Position numbers and translations under genes: made by a program
Shown here: one piece after another, positions 1 through 6,896 of the stretch
Position numbering within the stretch: position 1 is the stretch's first letter
Layout: each line of letters begins with the position of its first letter
Source of the DNA: CAZVYJ01 sp964631565
Lineage (GTDB): Bacteria; Planctomycetota; Phycisphaerae; SM23-33
Length of the DNA: 51,729 bases
Direction: 5' to 3'
Assembly: GCA_964631565.1 (NCBI GenBank)
Contig: CAZVYJ010000020.1
Location: 1 to 51,729, forward strand
The notes under the pieces: model-generated
Told to the model about the DNA's origin: nothing
Database searches by the model: none
The model's input: only the letters and a program-made list of their open reading frames with translations

Positions 1-513
1 CTTGTTTACAACACAGTGATTATACACGCCGCTGGCCCTGGCTGCTTCAATTTCTGACTTCGCCATGGCCAGACGGTTCGCCAGCTGCTCTCCGGTTTCG
101 CTGCCCCGGCCGTTCAGCCGCGACACAAGCTCGTCCACGCTCGGCGGGAGAATAAGCATAAACACGGCATCGGGCATTTTCTCATGCACCTGCTTCGCGC
201 CCTGAACGTCGATATCCAGAAGCACCCGCCGACCTTCCGCCAGCGTTTTCAGGACTGGCCTGGCCGGCGTGCCGTAAAGCTCGCCGAACACCTCGGCCCA
301 CTCGAGCATCTCGCCGGCAGCGACCATCTGCTCGAACCGCGGGCGGCTGACAAAGTAGTAATCACGCCCGTCCTGCTCGCCGGGTCGCGGCCTGCGGGTC
401 GTCGCCGACACGCTGAACTCCGCGTCGCAGCGGGCCAGCAGCCGCTTGAGTATCGTGCTCTTGCCGACGCCCGACGGACCGGAAATAACTATAAGTTTGC
501 CGCTGTCGCTCAT
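1..513 (-). CDS. gmk: Guanylate kinase (3' end cut by window edge)
   Basis: Phosphorylates GMP to GDP with ATP in the cytoplasm. The reverse strand from the ATG at 513 reads MSDSGKLIVISGPSGVGKST, with the P-loop at residues 12-20. It continues through the GMP-binding stretch TTRRPRPGEQDGRDYYFV and the segment RRVLLDIDVQGA. The visible 171 codons end in YNHCVVNK at position 1, matching the family's usual YDYVVVND stretch, so only the C-terminal tail is missing. It lies 27 bases downstream of yicC, the common yicC-gmk arrangement. It is the last visible gene of the leftward housekeeping run. Family assignment is secure. Confidence 0.95.
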   Translation of the reverse strand, partial: MSDSGKLIVISGPSGVGKSTILKRLLARCDAEFSVSATTRRPRPGEQDGRDYYFVSRPRFEQMVAAGEMLEWAEVFGELYGTPARPVLKTLAEGRRVLLDIDVQGAKQVHEKMPDAVFMLILPPSVDELVSRLNGRGSETGEQLANRLAMAKSEIEAARASGVYNHCVVNK

Positions 514-540
514 GTCGTCGTTCCGCGCGGGGCCGGGGGC

Positions 541-1422
541 CTACTCCACGTTCTGCACCTGCTCTTTAAGTCTGTCGATGGCCGTCTTGATATCCACAAC
601 CGCCTTGGCTATCTCGCTGTCGTTGGATTTCGACGCGATGGTGTTCGCCTCGCGGAGCATCTCCTGCGTGATGAAGTCCAGCTTGCGGCCGGCCGGCTTG
701 TCGTCGCCGGTTGCCCGGCGGAACTGCTCAAGGTGGCCGGTGAGACGCGAAATTTCCTCGGCTATGTCGCAGCGGTCGGCGTAAATGGCCACTTCGCGGG
801 CGAGGCTTTCGGCGTCTATTTCTATCCTCGCGGCGGAGGTAAGCTCGTTCACGCGCGCGGTCAGCTTTTCGTGATATTCCTTGACCACCAGCGGCGCGCG
901 TTCCGCGATGGCGGCAAGGTTTCGTTCGATGATATCGCAGTTTTCCAGCAGGTCCGACAGGACGGCCTGGCCTTCCTTCGTCCGCATCTCGACGAGGTCC
1001 GCTATCGCTTTCTTCACGAGCTTCATCAGTCCGTCACGGGTACGCTCGCAGATTTCTTCCATTTTCGGCGGCTCGCACACGCCGGGAAGCAGCATTATCG
1101 AACCGAGATCGACCCGCAGCATCGGGTTGGCCTCCATTTCAAGCGGCTTGAGCTGCTCGATGTAATTCGACAGTGCGACCGTATTGACCCGGTATGCAGA
1201 TTCTTCGTCGCAGATGCGCATGCGCACCGCAAGCGTCACGGTGCCGCGGGTGACCACGTCGCGCAGAAGCTTTTCAAATTCGGCTTCCGCATGCGACCAG
1301 CTCTCGGGCAGCTTGATGACCGTCTTGAGATAGCGGTTGTTCACCGAGCGGACCTCGACGGCATATTCCACGCCATCGACCTGTCCGGCGGCTGCTCCGA
1401 AACCCGTCATCGAAATCAGCAT
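541..1422 (-). CDS. yicC: YicC family endoribonuclease
   Basis: 293 aa, the usual family length. The N-terminus MLISMTGFGAA and the C-terminal block GRKLDFITQEMLREANTIAS followed by DSEIAKAVVDIK are the two YicC signatures (YicC_N and DUF1732). E. coli YicC is an RNase that acts on certain small RNAs; that role here is inferred from the family. The start is supported by a GGAG about 7 bases upstream (CTGGAGCCGGATT-ATG). The gene precedes gmk by 27 bases and is probably co-transcribed with it. The 203-base gap to secG holds a 7-bp-arm hairpin near 1452 and a GTCCCTGAGGGAC palindrome at 1511-1523. Confidence 0.93.
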   Translation of the reverse strand: MLISMTGFGAAAGQVDGVEYAVEVRSVNNRYLKTVIKLPESWSHAEAEFEKLLRDVVTRGTVTLAVRMRICDEESAYRVNTVALSNYIEQLKPLEMEANPMLRVDLGSIMLLPGVCEPPKMEEICERTRDGLMKLVKKAIADLVEMRTKEGQAVLSDLLENCDIIERNLAAIAERAPLVVKEYHEKLTARVNELTSAARIEIDAESLAREVAIYADRCDIAEEISRLTGHLEQFRRATGDDKPAGRKLDFITQEMLREANTIASKSNDSEIAKAVVDIKTAIDRLKEQVQNVE

Positions 1423-1510
1423 AATCCGGCTCCAGATTATTCGTTTACTCTAAACATTCTGTCGGAATGTTCTATCAGCATTTCAGAAAGTAGATAGTAG
1501 ACCCGTCTTC

Positions 1511-1523
1511 GTCCCTGAGGGAC
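1511..1523. repeat. GTCCCTGAGGGAC palindrome
   Basis: A 13-base palindrome in the secG-yicC gap. Its surroundings (TTCGTCCCT-G-AGGGACT) recur at 50876-50890 with T in the centre, so it looks like one copy of a dispersed element rather than a chance hairpin. Confidence 0.5.
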
Positions 1524-1606
1524 TACGTCGGGCAAGCCGCAGAAGAGCAACACCGGCCTAATTGTAAAACAAGATGATATTTCAACTCTCTACTTTCTCC
1601 TGCTCT

Positions 1607-1626
1607 AGCTGCCCCTTGGGGCAGCT
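1607..1626. repeat. Palindrome abutting the secG stop codon
   Basis: AGCTGCCCC-TT-GGGGCAGCT: two 9-base arms around a 2-base centre, sharing one base with the secG TAA. There is no T-tract on the leftward strand after it, so it is not a classic terminator. It could still stabilise the 3' end of the message. The downstream context TAAGCTGCCCC is repeated at the tpiA stop (2361-2374). Confidence 0.55.
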
Positions 1627-2198
1627 TAGTCGGCTGCGGCCGGCTCAGACTCCGCCGGCGTATCTGCCGACGTATCCGCCTGAGTATCAGCCTGCGATGT
1701 CGCCGGAGTTTCCTCAGGGGCGGGCCTGGACTGCCACACCGCCACTTCGCTGGGCCTCCAGCCGGGACGGTATGCGCGGGCCTTGAGAGTCTGATCCGGG
1801 TTAACGGTTATCGCGTCGTCTTCGTACCTGGTCGATTCCTGCGTCGGTTCCGAACCGTTCAGCGTATAGTAAACGGTCGTGCTGCCTTTCTGATACTTGA
1901 TGCTGACGGCAGTCGGTTCATCCCCGCCGCTGCCGCTGGGCGGCGAAAACACCGGCGTCGCAACCATGCCCGGCTCGGGACTGATTACATGGCTGGTGAT
2001 AATCGACAGCAGCAGGAACAGCGCCGTAAGCACTATCGTCACCCATGTAAAAACGTCGCCGGTCCGTGTGCCGAACGCGCTTGAGCCTGTCCCGCCGAAG
2101 GCGGAACCCAACCCGCCGCCCCGGCCCTTCTGGAGCAGAACCACCAGTATCAGCAGAACGCAGATTATGAGAAACAACGTCAACAGGAAGATATCCAT
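1626..2198 (-). CDS. secG: SecG translocase subunit with extra C-terminal CHB_HEX_C-like domain
   Basis: SecG is a small subunit of the SecYEG protein-conducting channel in the inner membrane. Residues 1-75 are ordinary SecG: a first membrane helix (3-22), the cytoplasmic loop LLQKGRGGGLGSAFGG, and a second helix (about 50-70). SecG is usually 70-130 aa; this protein has 190. Residues about 83-155 (VFSPPSGSG, then STTVYYTLNGSEPT, then TLKARAYRPGWRPSEVA) resemble the chitobiase/hexosaminidase C-terminal beta domain (CHB_HEX_C_1). This is followed by a Thr/Ala/Glu-rich tail. With normal SecG topology the added domain would be outside the cytoplasm. GGAG lies 7 bases before the ATG. Transcribed after tpiA. 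SecG call is firm; the extra domain is read by eye. Confidence 0.9.
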   Translation of the reverse strand: MDIFLLTLFLIICVLLILVVLLQKGRGGGLGSAFGGTGSSAFGTRTGDVFTWVTIVLTALFLLLSIITSHVISPEPGMVATPVFSPPSGSGGDEPTAVSIKYQKGSTTVYYTLNGSEPTQESTRYEDDAITVNPDQTLKARAYRPGWRPSEVAVWQSRPAPEETPATSQADTQADTSADTPAESEPAAAD

Positions 2199-2352
2199 CT
2201 TTATTCTCCGTCAAACTCAATATTATGTTTTTTGCAGCAATGTTTGAACAGCAGAACAGGAGATCGGGAGACCGCAGGTGAGCGATAATTTGCCCAAAAC
2301 AGGCTAATTCCTCGTTCTCCTGCTCAACTGTTCTCCTGCTCGCCTGCTTCCA

Positions 2353-2371
2353 TCTGACCCTCAGGGGCAGC
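2353..2371. repeat. Imperfect palindrome at the tpiA stop
   Basis: CTGACCCTCAGGGGCAG directly follows the tpiA stop on the leftward strand, a decayed version of the element at the secG stop. The rest of the secG-tpiA gap (2199-2352) contains repeated TTCTCCTGCTC motifs and no gene. Confidence 0.45.
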
Positions 2372-3130
2372 TTAGACGCCTGCAGTGGCTATGGCGATGA
2401 AGTCCTCAGCCTTGAGGCTGGCGCCGCCTACCAGTGCACCGTCGATATCCTTCTGGCCCAGAAGCTCAGCCGCGTTGCCGGGCTTCACCGAGCCGCCGTA
2501 TTGAATACGAATCTTTTCCGCGACACCGGTATTATACATTTCGGCCAACAGCTTGCGGACCATTGCGTGAACTTCCTGCGCCTGCTGGGGAGTGGCCGTC
2601 ACGCCCGTTCCGATGGCCCATACCGGTTCGTATGCTATTGTAACCTTCACGGCGTCGGCAGCCGATACGCCGGCAAGGCCCGCCCTGGTCTGCCTCGAAA
2701 CCACTTCCAGCGTTTTGCCGGCCTGGCGCTCTTCCAGAAGCTCGCCGACGCAGAAAATCGGCTCAAGCCCGTCGGCCAGCGCCTTGAGAACCTTGCGGTT
2801 TATCATTTCGTCGGTCTCGCCCAGTATGTGTCTCCGCTCGCTGTGGCCGAGAATGACATAACGGCAACCGACATCCTTAAGCATCGCGCCGGAAAGCTCG
2901 CCGGTGAACGCGCCGTTGTTTTCGAAATACATGTTCTGCGCGCCGACCGCGATTTTCGTGCCCTTGAGGGCGGCCGCGACGTCGCCCAGATAAACAGCCG
3001 GCGGGCAGACGGCAAGGTCGACCTTGTCGGTCGATCCGAGCGCCTTCGCCAGCGCCTTGGCCAGTTCGACGGCTGAGCTGCGTGACGTATTCATCTTCCA
3101 GTTACCGGCAATGAACAGCTTGCGTGACAT
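2372..3130 (-). CDS. tpiA: Triosephosphate isomerase
   Basis: Interconverts dihydroxyacetone phosphate and glyceraldehyde 3-phosphate in glycolysis and gluconeogenesis. 252 aa from the ATG at 3130, the usual length. Visible signatures: Lys in GNWKMN near the N-terminus, catalytic His in ILGHSERR, catalytic Glu in AYEPVWAIGTG, and the phosphate-binding YGGSVKP and DGALVGGASL loops. The upstream in-frame ATG at 3151 is rejected: AAGGAG lies just before the ATG at 3130, and MSRKLFIAGNWKMN is the family's N-terminus. It is 46 bases after pheA and upstream of secG, probably in the same transcript. Confidence 0.97.
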   Translation of the reverse strand: MSRKLFIAGNWKMNTSRSSAVELAKALAKALGSTDKVDLAVCPPAVYLGDVAAALKGTKIAVGAQNMYFENNGAFTGELSGAMLKDVGCRYVILGHSERRHILGETDEMINRKVLKALADGLEPIFCVGELLEERQAGKTLEVVSRQTRAGLAGVSAADAVKVTIAYEPVWAIGTGVTATPQQAQEVHAMVRKLLAEMYNTGVAEKIRIQYGGSVKPGNAAELLGQKDIDGALVGGASLKAEDFIAIATAGV

Positions 3131-3176
3131 ATCAACTCCTTGGCAAAACACTGTCAGTATTTACAGGGCTGCGACG

Positions 3177-4277
3177 CTACACCGCTTCTTCGGCGCGCGG
3201 ATAGCTGCCGAGAACGTGCATCTCGCCGCAATGCTCTCTCGCCTCGGCGAGGGCCTTCACAAAGTTCTCGTCTTCACAGTGCCCTTCGGCATCGATGAAG
3301 AAGTAATATTCCCATACCCGACGCTTCGACGGGCGGGTATCTATGTTGGTCAGATTGATTCCGTAGCGGGCGAAAACATTAAGCATGTCCACCAGCGCGC
3401 CGCTGCGATGGGCCGTGGTGAACATGATTCCCGTCTTGTCCCTGCCGGTCCGCTTGGCCGGCTCGCGGGAAATAACGAAGAACCGCGTCATGTTGTTGGG
3501 ATTGTCCTCGATGTTCGAAAAGACAATCTTCAGGTCGTAAAGCTCCGCAGCCAGCGTCGAGCCGATGGCTGCCAGCCCCTTTTCCTCGGCGGCCATCTCA
3601 GCGGCGCGAGACGAACTGGCGACCGGCACAAGCTCGACCTTCTGGAAACTGGTCGAAAGCCACTTGCGGCACTGGGCGAATACTTCAGGCTTGCTGGCGA
3701 CCAGGCGGATTTCCTCCGGCGGGCAGTTGGCAAGCAGGTTGTGATGAATCTCGACGATGACCTCGGCGCAGATGTGCACGTCGGCCTCGATGAACGAGTC
3801 CAGCGTGTCCACCACGCCGCCGCCGACGCTGTTTTCTATCGGCACGAGGCCCAGGTCGCAGTGGCCGCGGGCGACCTCCTCGAATACCGCGCGGATGTCG
3901 GCAAGCGGGCGGTATTCCACCGACGCACCGAACTTCCGCTGGGCGGCAAGATGGCTGAATGAACCTTTCGGACCGAGAAAACCGACGAGAAGCGGCTTTT
4001 CAAGCACGAACGAGCCGCTCATAAGCTCGCGGTAAATCGCCTGCAGCGTCTTCTGCGGCAGCGGGCCTTCGGCGTTAAGCTCGGCGATGCGGGAAAGCAC
4101 GGCGTGCTCGCGGTCCGGGGCGTATATGGGCGAGCCTTCGGCCAGCTTTGCCCGGCCGACGCTTATGACCACCTTCGCGCGCTCGTTGAGCAGTTCGACG
4201 ATCTTCTTGTCGAGTTCGTCGATCCTTTTCCTCAGCGAAGCCAAGTCGCCGTTTTCGTTGGTTTTATCGTCAGCCAT
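3177..4277 (-). CDS. pheA: Bifunctional chorismate mutase / prephenate dehydratase (P-protein)
   Basis: Converts chorismate to prephenate and then phenylpyruvate, for phenylalanine synthesis. Three domains read in order: an AroQ-type chorismate mutase (LRKRIDELDKKIVELL... PDREHAVLSRI, about residues 10-95); a prephenate dehydratase (GFLGPKGSFSHLAA... VPIENSVGG... NNMTRFFVI, about 95-280), including the TRF motif; and a C-terminal ACT domain. The regulatory ESRP motif of the ACT domain reads DTRP (NIDTRPSKRRVWEYYFF). Start chosen at the Met of MADDKTNENGD; the 23 upstream codons are in frame but translate repeat-like, Cys/Arg-rich sequence. Separated from priA by a gap holding a dispersed repeat. 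Confidence 0.95.
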   Translation of the reverse strand: MADDKTNENGDLASLRKRIDELDKKIVELLNERAKVVISVGRAKLAEGSPIYAPDREHAVLSRIAELNAEGPLPQKTLQAIYRELMSGSFVLEKPLLVGFLGPKGSFSHLAAQRKFGASVEYRPLADIRAVFEEVARGHCDLGLVPIENSVGGGVVDTLDSFIEADVHICAEVIVEIHHNLLANCPPEEIRLVASKPEVFAQCRKWLSTSFQKVELVPVASSSRAAEMAAEEKGLAAIGSTLAAELYDLKIVFSNIEDNPNNMTRFFVISREPAKRTGRDKTGIMFTTAHRSGALVDMLNVFARYGINLTNIDTRPSKRRVWEYYFFIDAEGHCEDENFVKALAEAREHCGEMHVLGSYPRAEEAV

Positions 4278-4340
4278 GTTATATGCCGCCTGCCATAAGC
4301 GCAGAGGCCTTCCGCAGCAAATACAGGGGGTTCTTTGTAA

Positions 4341-4358
4341 CCGCACCGGGCGGTGCGG
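4341..4358. repeat. Perfect hairpin upstream of pheA
   Basis: CCGCACC-GGGC-GGTGCGG: 7-base arms and a 4-base loop, 64 bases upstream of the pheA start. It lacks a T-tract in the leftward direction and I see no Phe-rich leader peptide, so I do not call it a phe attenuator. Confidence 0.4.
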
Positions 4359-4375
4359 TCAAGGTTTATTCCACG

Positions 4376-4511
4376 TAGCACAGGCGTCTCGCCTGTGAGT
4401 TTTGTGGGCGTCCCGCCCGTGGGCTTTTCGGGTATCACAGGCGAGACGGTCTACCCGGAGCGACAGCCAGCCTGTGCTACGGAAAGCTCACAGGCGAGAC
4501 GCCTGTGCTAC
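4376..4511. repeat. Cluster of CACAGGCG-type palindromic repeats between priA and pheA
   Basis: TAGCACAGGCGTCTCGCCTGTGA (given in two parts: TAGCACAGGCGTC, TCGCCTGTGA) occurs at 4376-4398. Its reverse complement ends the cluster at 4489-4511, with a decayed copy around 4435-4480 and a GTGGGCGTCCCGCCC palindrome at 4404-4418. Translation gives runs such as TGVSPV and RRDACAT. I recognise these as spurious peptides recurring in annotations of Planctomycetota- and Verrucomicrobiota-like genomes. This is a short interspersed palindromic element, not a gene. Confidence 0.8.
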
Positions 4512-4519
4512 AAAAAAAA

Positions 4520-6793
4520 TCAAATCAGGCTTACCGGGTCGACGTCGGCAATTACGTCGGCAGGGATGTCCTTGCAGAGGGTTTCCATGCGCGGGGCGAG
4601 CAATTGCTGAATCATGCCGGCCCGGCGGCATGTGAGAACTATCTGGAAGCGGAACTGGTTTTTGATGCGCGGCACGCCGGCAGCCATCGGGCCGAACATG
4701 GCGACATGGTCTTTCGGCAGGATTTCGCGCAGGCCAGCGGCGAGCTTGTCGGCGGCGGCCTCGGCCTGAAGCGTGCTCTCGTGGCGGATGATGAACCGCA
4801 CGACGCGGCTGAACGGCGGCAGCGACGCCTCGGCACGCAGCTTAAGCTCATGCTCGGCGAAGCCGTCGTAGTCGTGGCTGGTCGCGAAGACGATGGCCGG
4901 CTCGGACTCGTGCAGCGTCTGCACCACCACTTCGCCCGGGCGGTCGCTTCGCCCCGCGCGCCCGGCCACCTGCACGACAAGCTGGAAGGTCCGCTCGGCC
5001 GCACGGAAGTCGGGAATCGTCAGCGACGTGTCGGCCGACGCCACGCCGACCAGCGAAACCTTCGGGAAGTCCAGCCCCTTTCCCACCATCTGCGTGCCGA
5101 GCAGTATGTCGATCTCGCCGGAGCTGAAGCCGTCGAACACTTTCTTGAACTGCCTGGCCGAGGTCATCGTGTCGCTGTCGACGCGTGCGACCCGCGCGGC
5201 CGGGAACTTGCTCGCCAGCTCGCCCTCGATGCGCTGAATGCCGTAGCCGAACAGCAGCAGCTTCTTGCCGCACGCCTGGCAGTGCGAAGGCAGCGGCGCG
5301 GTGTGCTGGCAGTAGTGGCACATCGCAAGCTGCGTCGCGCGGTGGAACACCATCGCCCGCGAGCAGTGGTCGCAGCCCATTATCCACCCGCACGACGGGC
5401 AGAAAACGTAGCTCGCGTAGCCGCGGCGGTTCATCAGCAGGATTATCTGCTCGCCGCGGTCCAGTGCGGCAGCCATCTTCTGCGTGAGCGTGCGGCCGAT
5501 AAGCTCGATGCGGCCAGGCTTCATCTCCTTGCGCAGCGAGACGACTTCCAGCCTCGGCATGGGCAGGTTCTTGACGCGTTTCGGCAGCTTCAGCAGGTCG
5601 TAGCGGCCCTGCCTGGCGTTCTGGAGCGATTCGAGCGAGGGCGTCGCCGAGCCGAGCACGATCGGCACGCCGGCAATCGATGCCCGCATGACCGCGACGT
5701 CCCGGCCGTGATAGCGCGGCGCGTTGTCCTGCTTGTACGTCGGCTCGTGCTCCTCATCGACGATGATAAGCCCCAGCTTTCGGGCCGGCGCGAATATCGC
5801 GCTTCGCGGGCCGACCACGACTGCCGCCAGCCCGTCGCGTATCTGCTGGTAGTAGAACGCCCGCTGCGCCTCGGTCAGCCCGCTGTGCAGGACGGCCACA
5901 CGCGGCAGACGCTCCAGCAGCCGCTGAAGCGTCTGCGTGGCCAGCGCGATTTCCGGCACCATGAGAATCGCCTGCCGGCCGGCCTCCACGACGCGGCGAA
6001 TCGCACGCACGTAGACTTCCGTCTTGCCGCTGCCCGTCACGCCGTGCAGCAGCGTGGCTGAGAATTTTTTGTCCTCGAGCTTCGGCTCCAGTGCGGCCAT
6101 CACGGCAAGCTGGTCTTCGTTGAGCTTGAATGGGTCGCCGCCGGCTGAGTCGAGAAGCTCGGGCAGCGTGACGGGCCGGCTGTCGGTGCGGACAAGCCCC
6201 CGCCCGGTCAGCCGCTTGATGCTCTCGCGCGTCGCGCCGCTGTGGTGCATAAGCTCGGCCATGCTGAGCGGCTCGACGCCCTGCCTGCGGGCCTCGTAAA
6301 GTTCGTCGAGTGCGCGTTTCTGGCGTGCGCCGAGCGACTTCGGCCAGTCGGCCGGCTCGGCCGCGAGGTAGACGACCGTTTCTGTTTTGTCCGCGTGTTT
6401 GCCGACGGCCGACGGAATCATCGCAGCCAGCGTCATGCCCAGCGGCGTGAGGTAATATTCGCTCATCCACTCGGCGAGCTTGTATAGCGTTTCGTCGAGC
6501 TGCGGCTCGGCGTCGATTACTTCGCTGACGGCCTTGAGTTTTATTTTTTTATCACCGGGCGCGCGGCGGAGAGTATCGACGATGAAGCCGAGCGTCTTGC
6601 GGTCGCCCCGGCCGAACGGCACGCGCACGCGGCTGCCCCGCTGCGGCTCGCCGAGGGCGTCCGGCCAGATGTAGTCGAACGCCTTCCACAGGTTTGCGTT
6701 GACTGCCACGCCGACGACGCGGGAATCCGACGCGGGCACAGCGCCGCCCTGCTCATTCTCTTCATTCTGAATATCTTCAAACAGACGGGCCAT
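4520..6793 (-). CDS. priA: Primosomal replication-restart helicase PriA
   Basis: A 3'-to-5' superfamily-2 DNA helicase that reloads the replisome at stalled forks. 757 aa. Order: 3'-DNA-binding domain (VGVAVNANLWKAFDY... GSRVRVPFG), Walker A GVTGSGKTE (about residue 251), DEEH box in IIVDEEHEPTYKQ, and SATPSLES. Then come the family's zinc cluster of paired Cys (FCPSCGWIMGCDHCS, CHYCQH, CQACGKK, eight Cys) and GTQMVGKGLDFPKV with the VAGRAGR motif VI. The N-terminus carries about 25 extra acidic residues before the domain starts, and no strong ribosome-binding site precedes the ATG, so a slightly internal start is possible. First gene of the leftward housekeeping run. Confidence 0.95.
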   Translation of the reverse strand: MARLFEDIQNEENEQGGAVPASDSRVVGVAVNANLWKAFDYIWPDALGEPQRGSRVRVPFGRGDRKTLGFIVDTLRRAPGDKKIKLKAVSEVIDAEPQLDETLYKLAEWMSEYYLTPLGMTLAAMIPSAVGKHADKTETVVYLAAEPADWPKSLGARQKRALDELYEARRQGVEPLSMAELMHHSGATRESIKRLTGRGLVRTDSRPVTLPELLDSAGGDPFKLNEDQLAVMAALEPKLEDKKFSATLLHGVTGSGKTEVYVRAIRRVVEAGRQAILMVPEIALATQTLQRLLERLPRVAVLHSGLTEAQRAFYYQQIRDGLAAVVVGPRSAIFAPARKLGLIIVDEEHEPTYKQDNAPRYHGRDVAVMRASIAGVPIVLGSATPSLESLQNARQGRYDLLKLPKRVKNLPMPRLEVVSLRKEMKPGRIELIGRTLTQKMAAALDRGEQIILLMNRRGYASYVFCPSCGWIMGCDHCSRAMVFHRATQLAMCHYCQHTAPLPSHCQACGKKLLLFGYGIQRIEGELASKFPAARVARVDSDTMTSARQFKKVFDGFSSGEIDILLGTQMVGKGLDFPKVSLVGVASADTSLTIPDFRAAERTFQLVVQVAGRAGRSDRPGEVVVQTLHESEPAIVFATSHDYDGFAEHELKLRAEASLPPFSRVVRFIIRHESTLQAEAAADKLAAGLREILPKDHVAMFGPMAAGVPRIKNQFRFQIVLTCRRAGMIQQLLAPRMETLCKDIPADVIADVDPVSLI

Positions 6794-6845
6794 GCGTTGA
6801 TGTTAATCCCATGCTCGCCGTTTTCCAATAACCGACCCGGGATTT

Positions 6846-6873
6846 AGCCGCAGAGGTCGCTGAGGTAGCAGAG
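6846..6873. repeat. Dispersed CCGCAGAGG..CTGAGG repeat
   Basis: AGCCGCAGAGGTCGC followed by TGAGGTAGCAGAG, in the gap between priA and the A/T-rich orphan gene. Related copies are at 9596-9614, 50736-50765 and (inverted) 50943-50970. It lies directly against the 3' side of the atypical gene 6897-8507. Confidence 0.65.
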
Positions 6874-6896
6874 ATATTCATTACAAGAATTGAACT

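Noticed and set aside
184..1497. 437-codon rightward open frame
   Set aside because: Antisense shadow of gmk and yicC, which have clear family signatures; no ribosome-binding site and low-complexity His/Arg-rich translation.
4278..4372. Phenylalanine attenuator before pheA
   Set aside because: A hairpin exists at 4341-4358, but there is no Phe-rich leader peptide, no alternative hairpin and no T-tract.
4353..4635. Short frames with TGVSPV/RRDACAT peptides
   Set aside because: Translations of the palindromic repeat cluster, not genes.
4505..6061. 518-codon rightward open frame
   Set aside because: Antisense to priA; begins inside a dispersed repeat and shows no domain.
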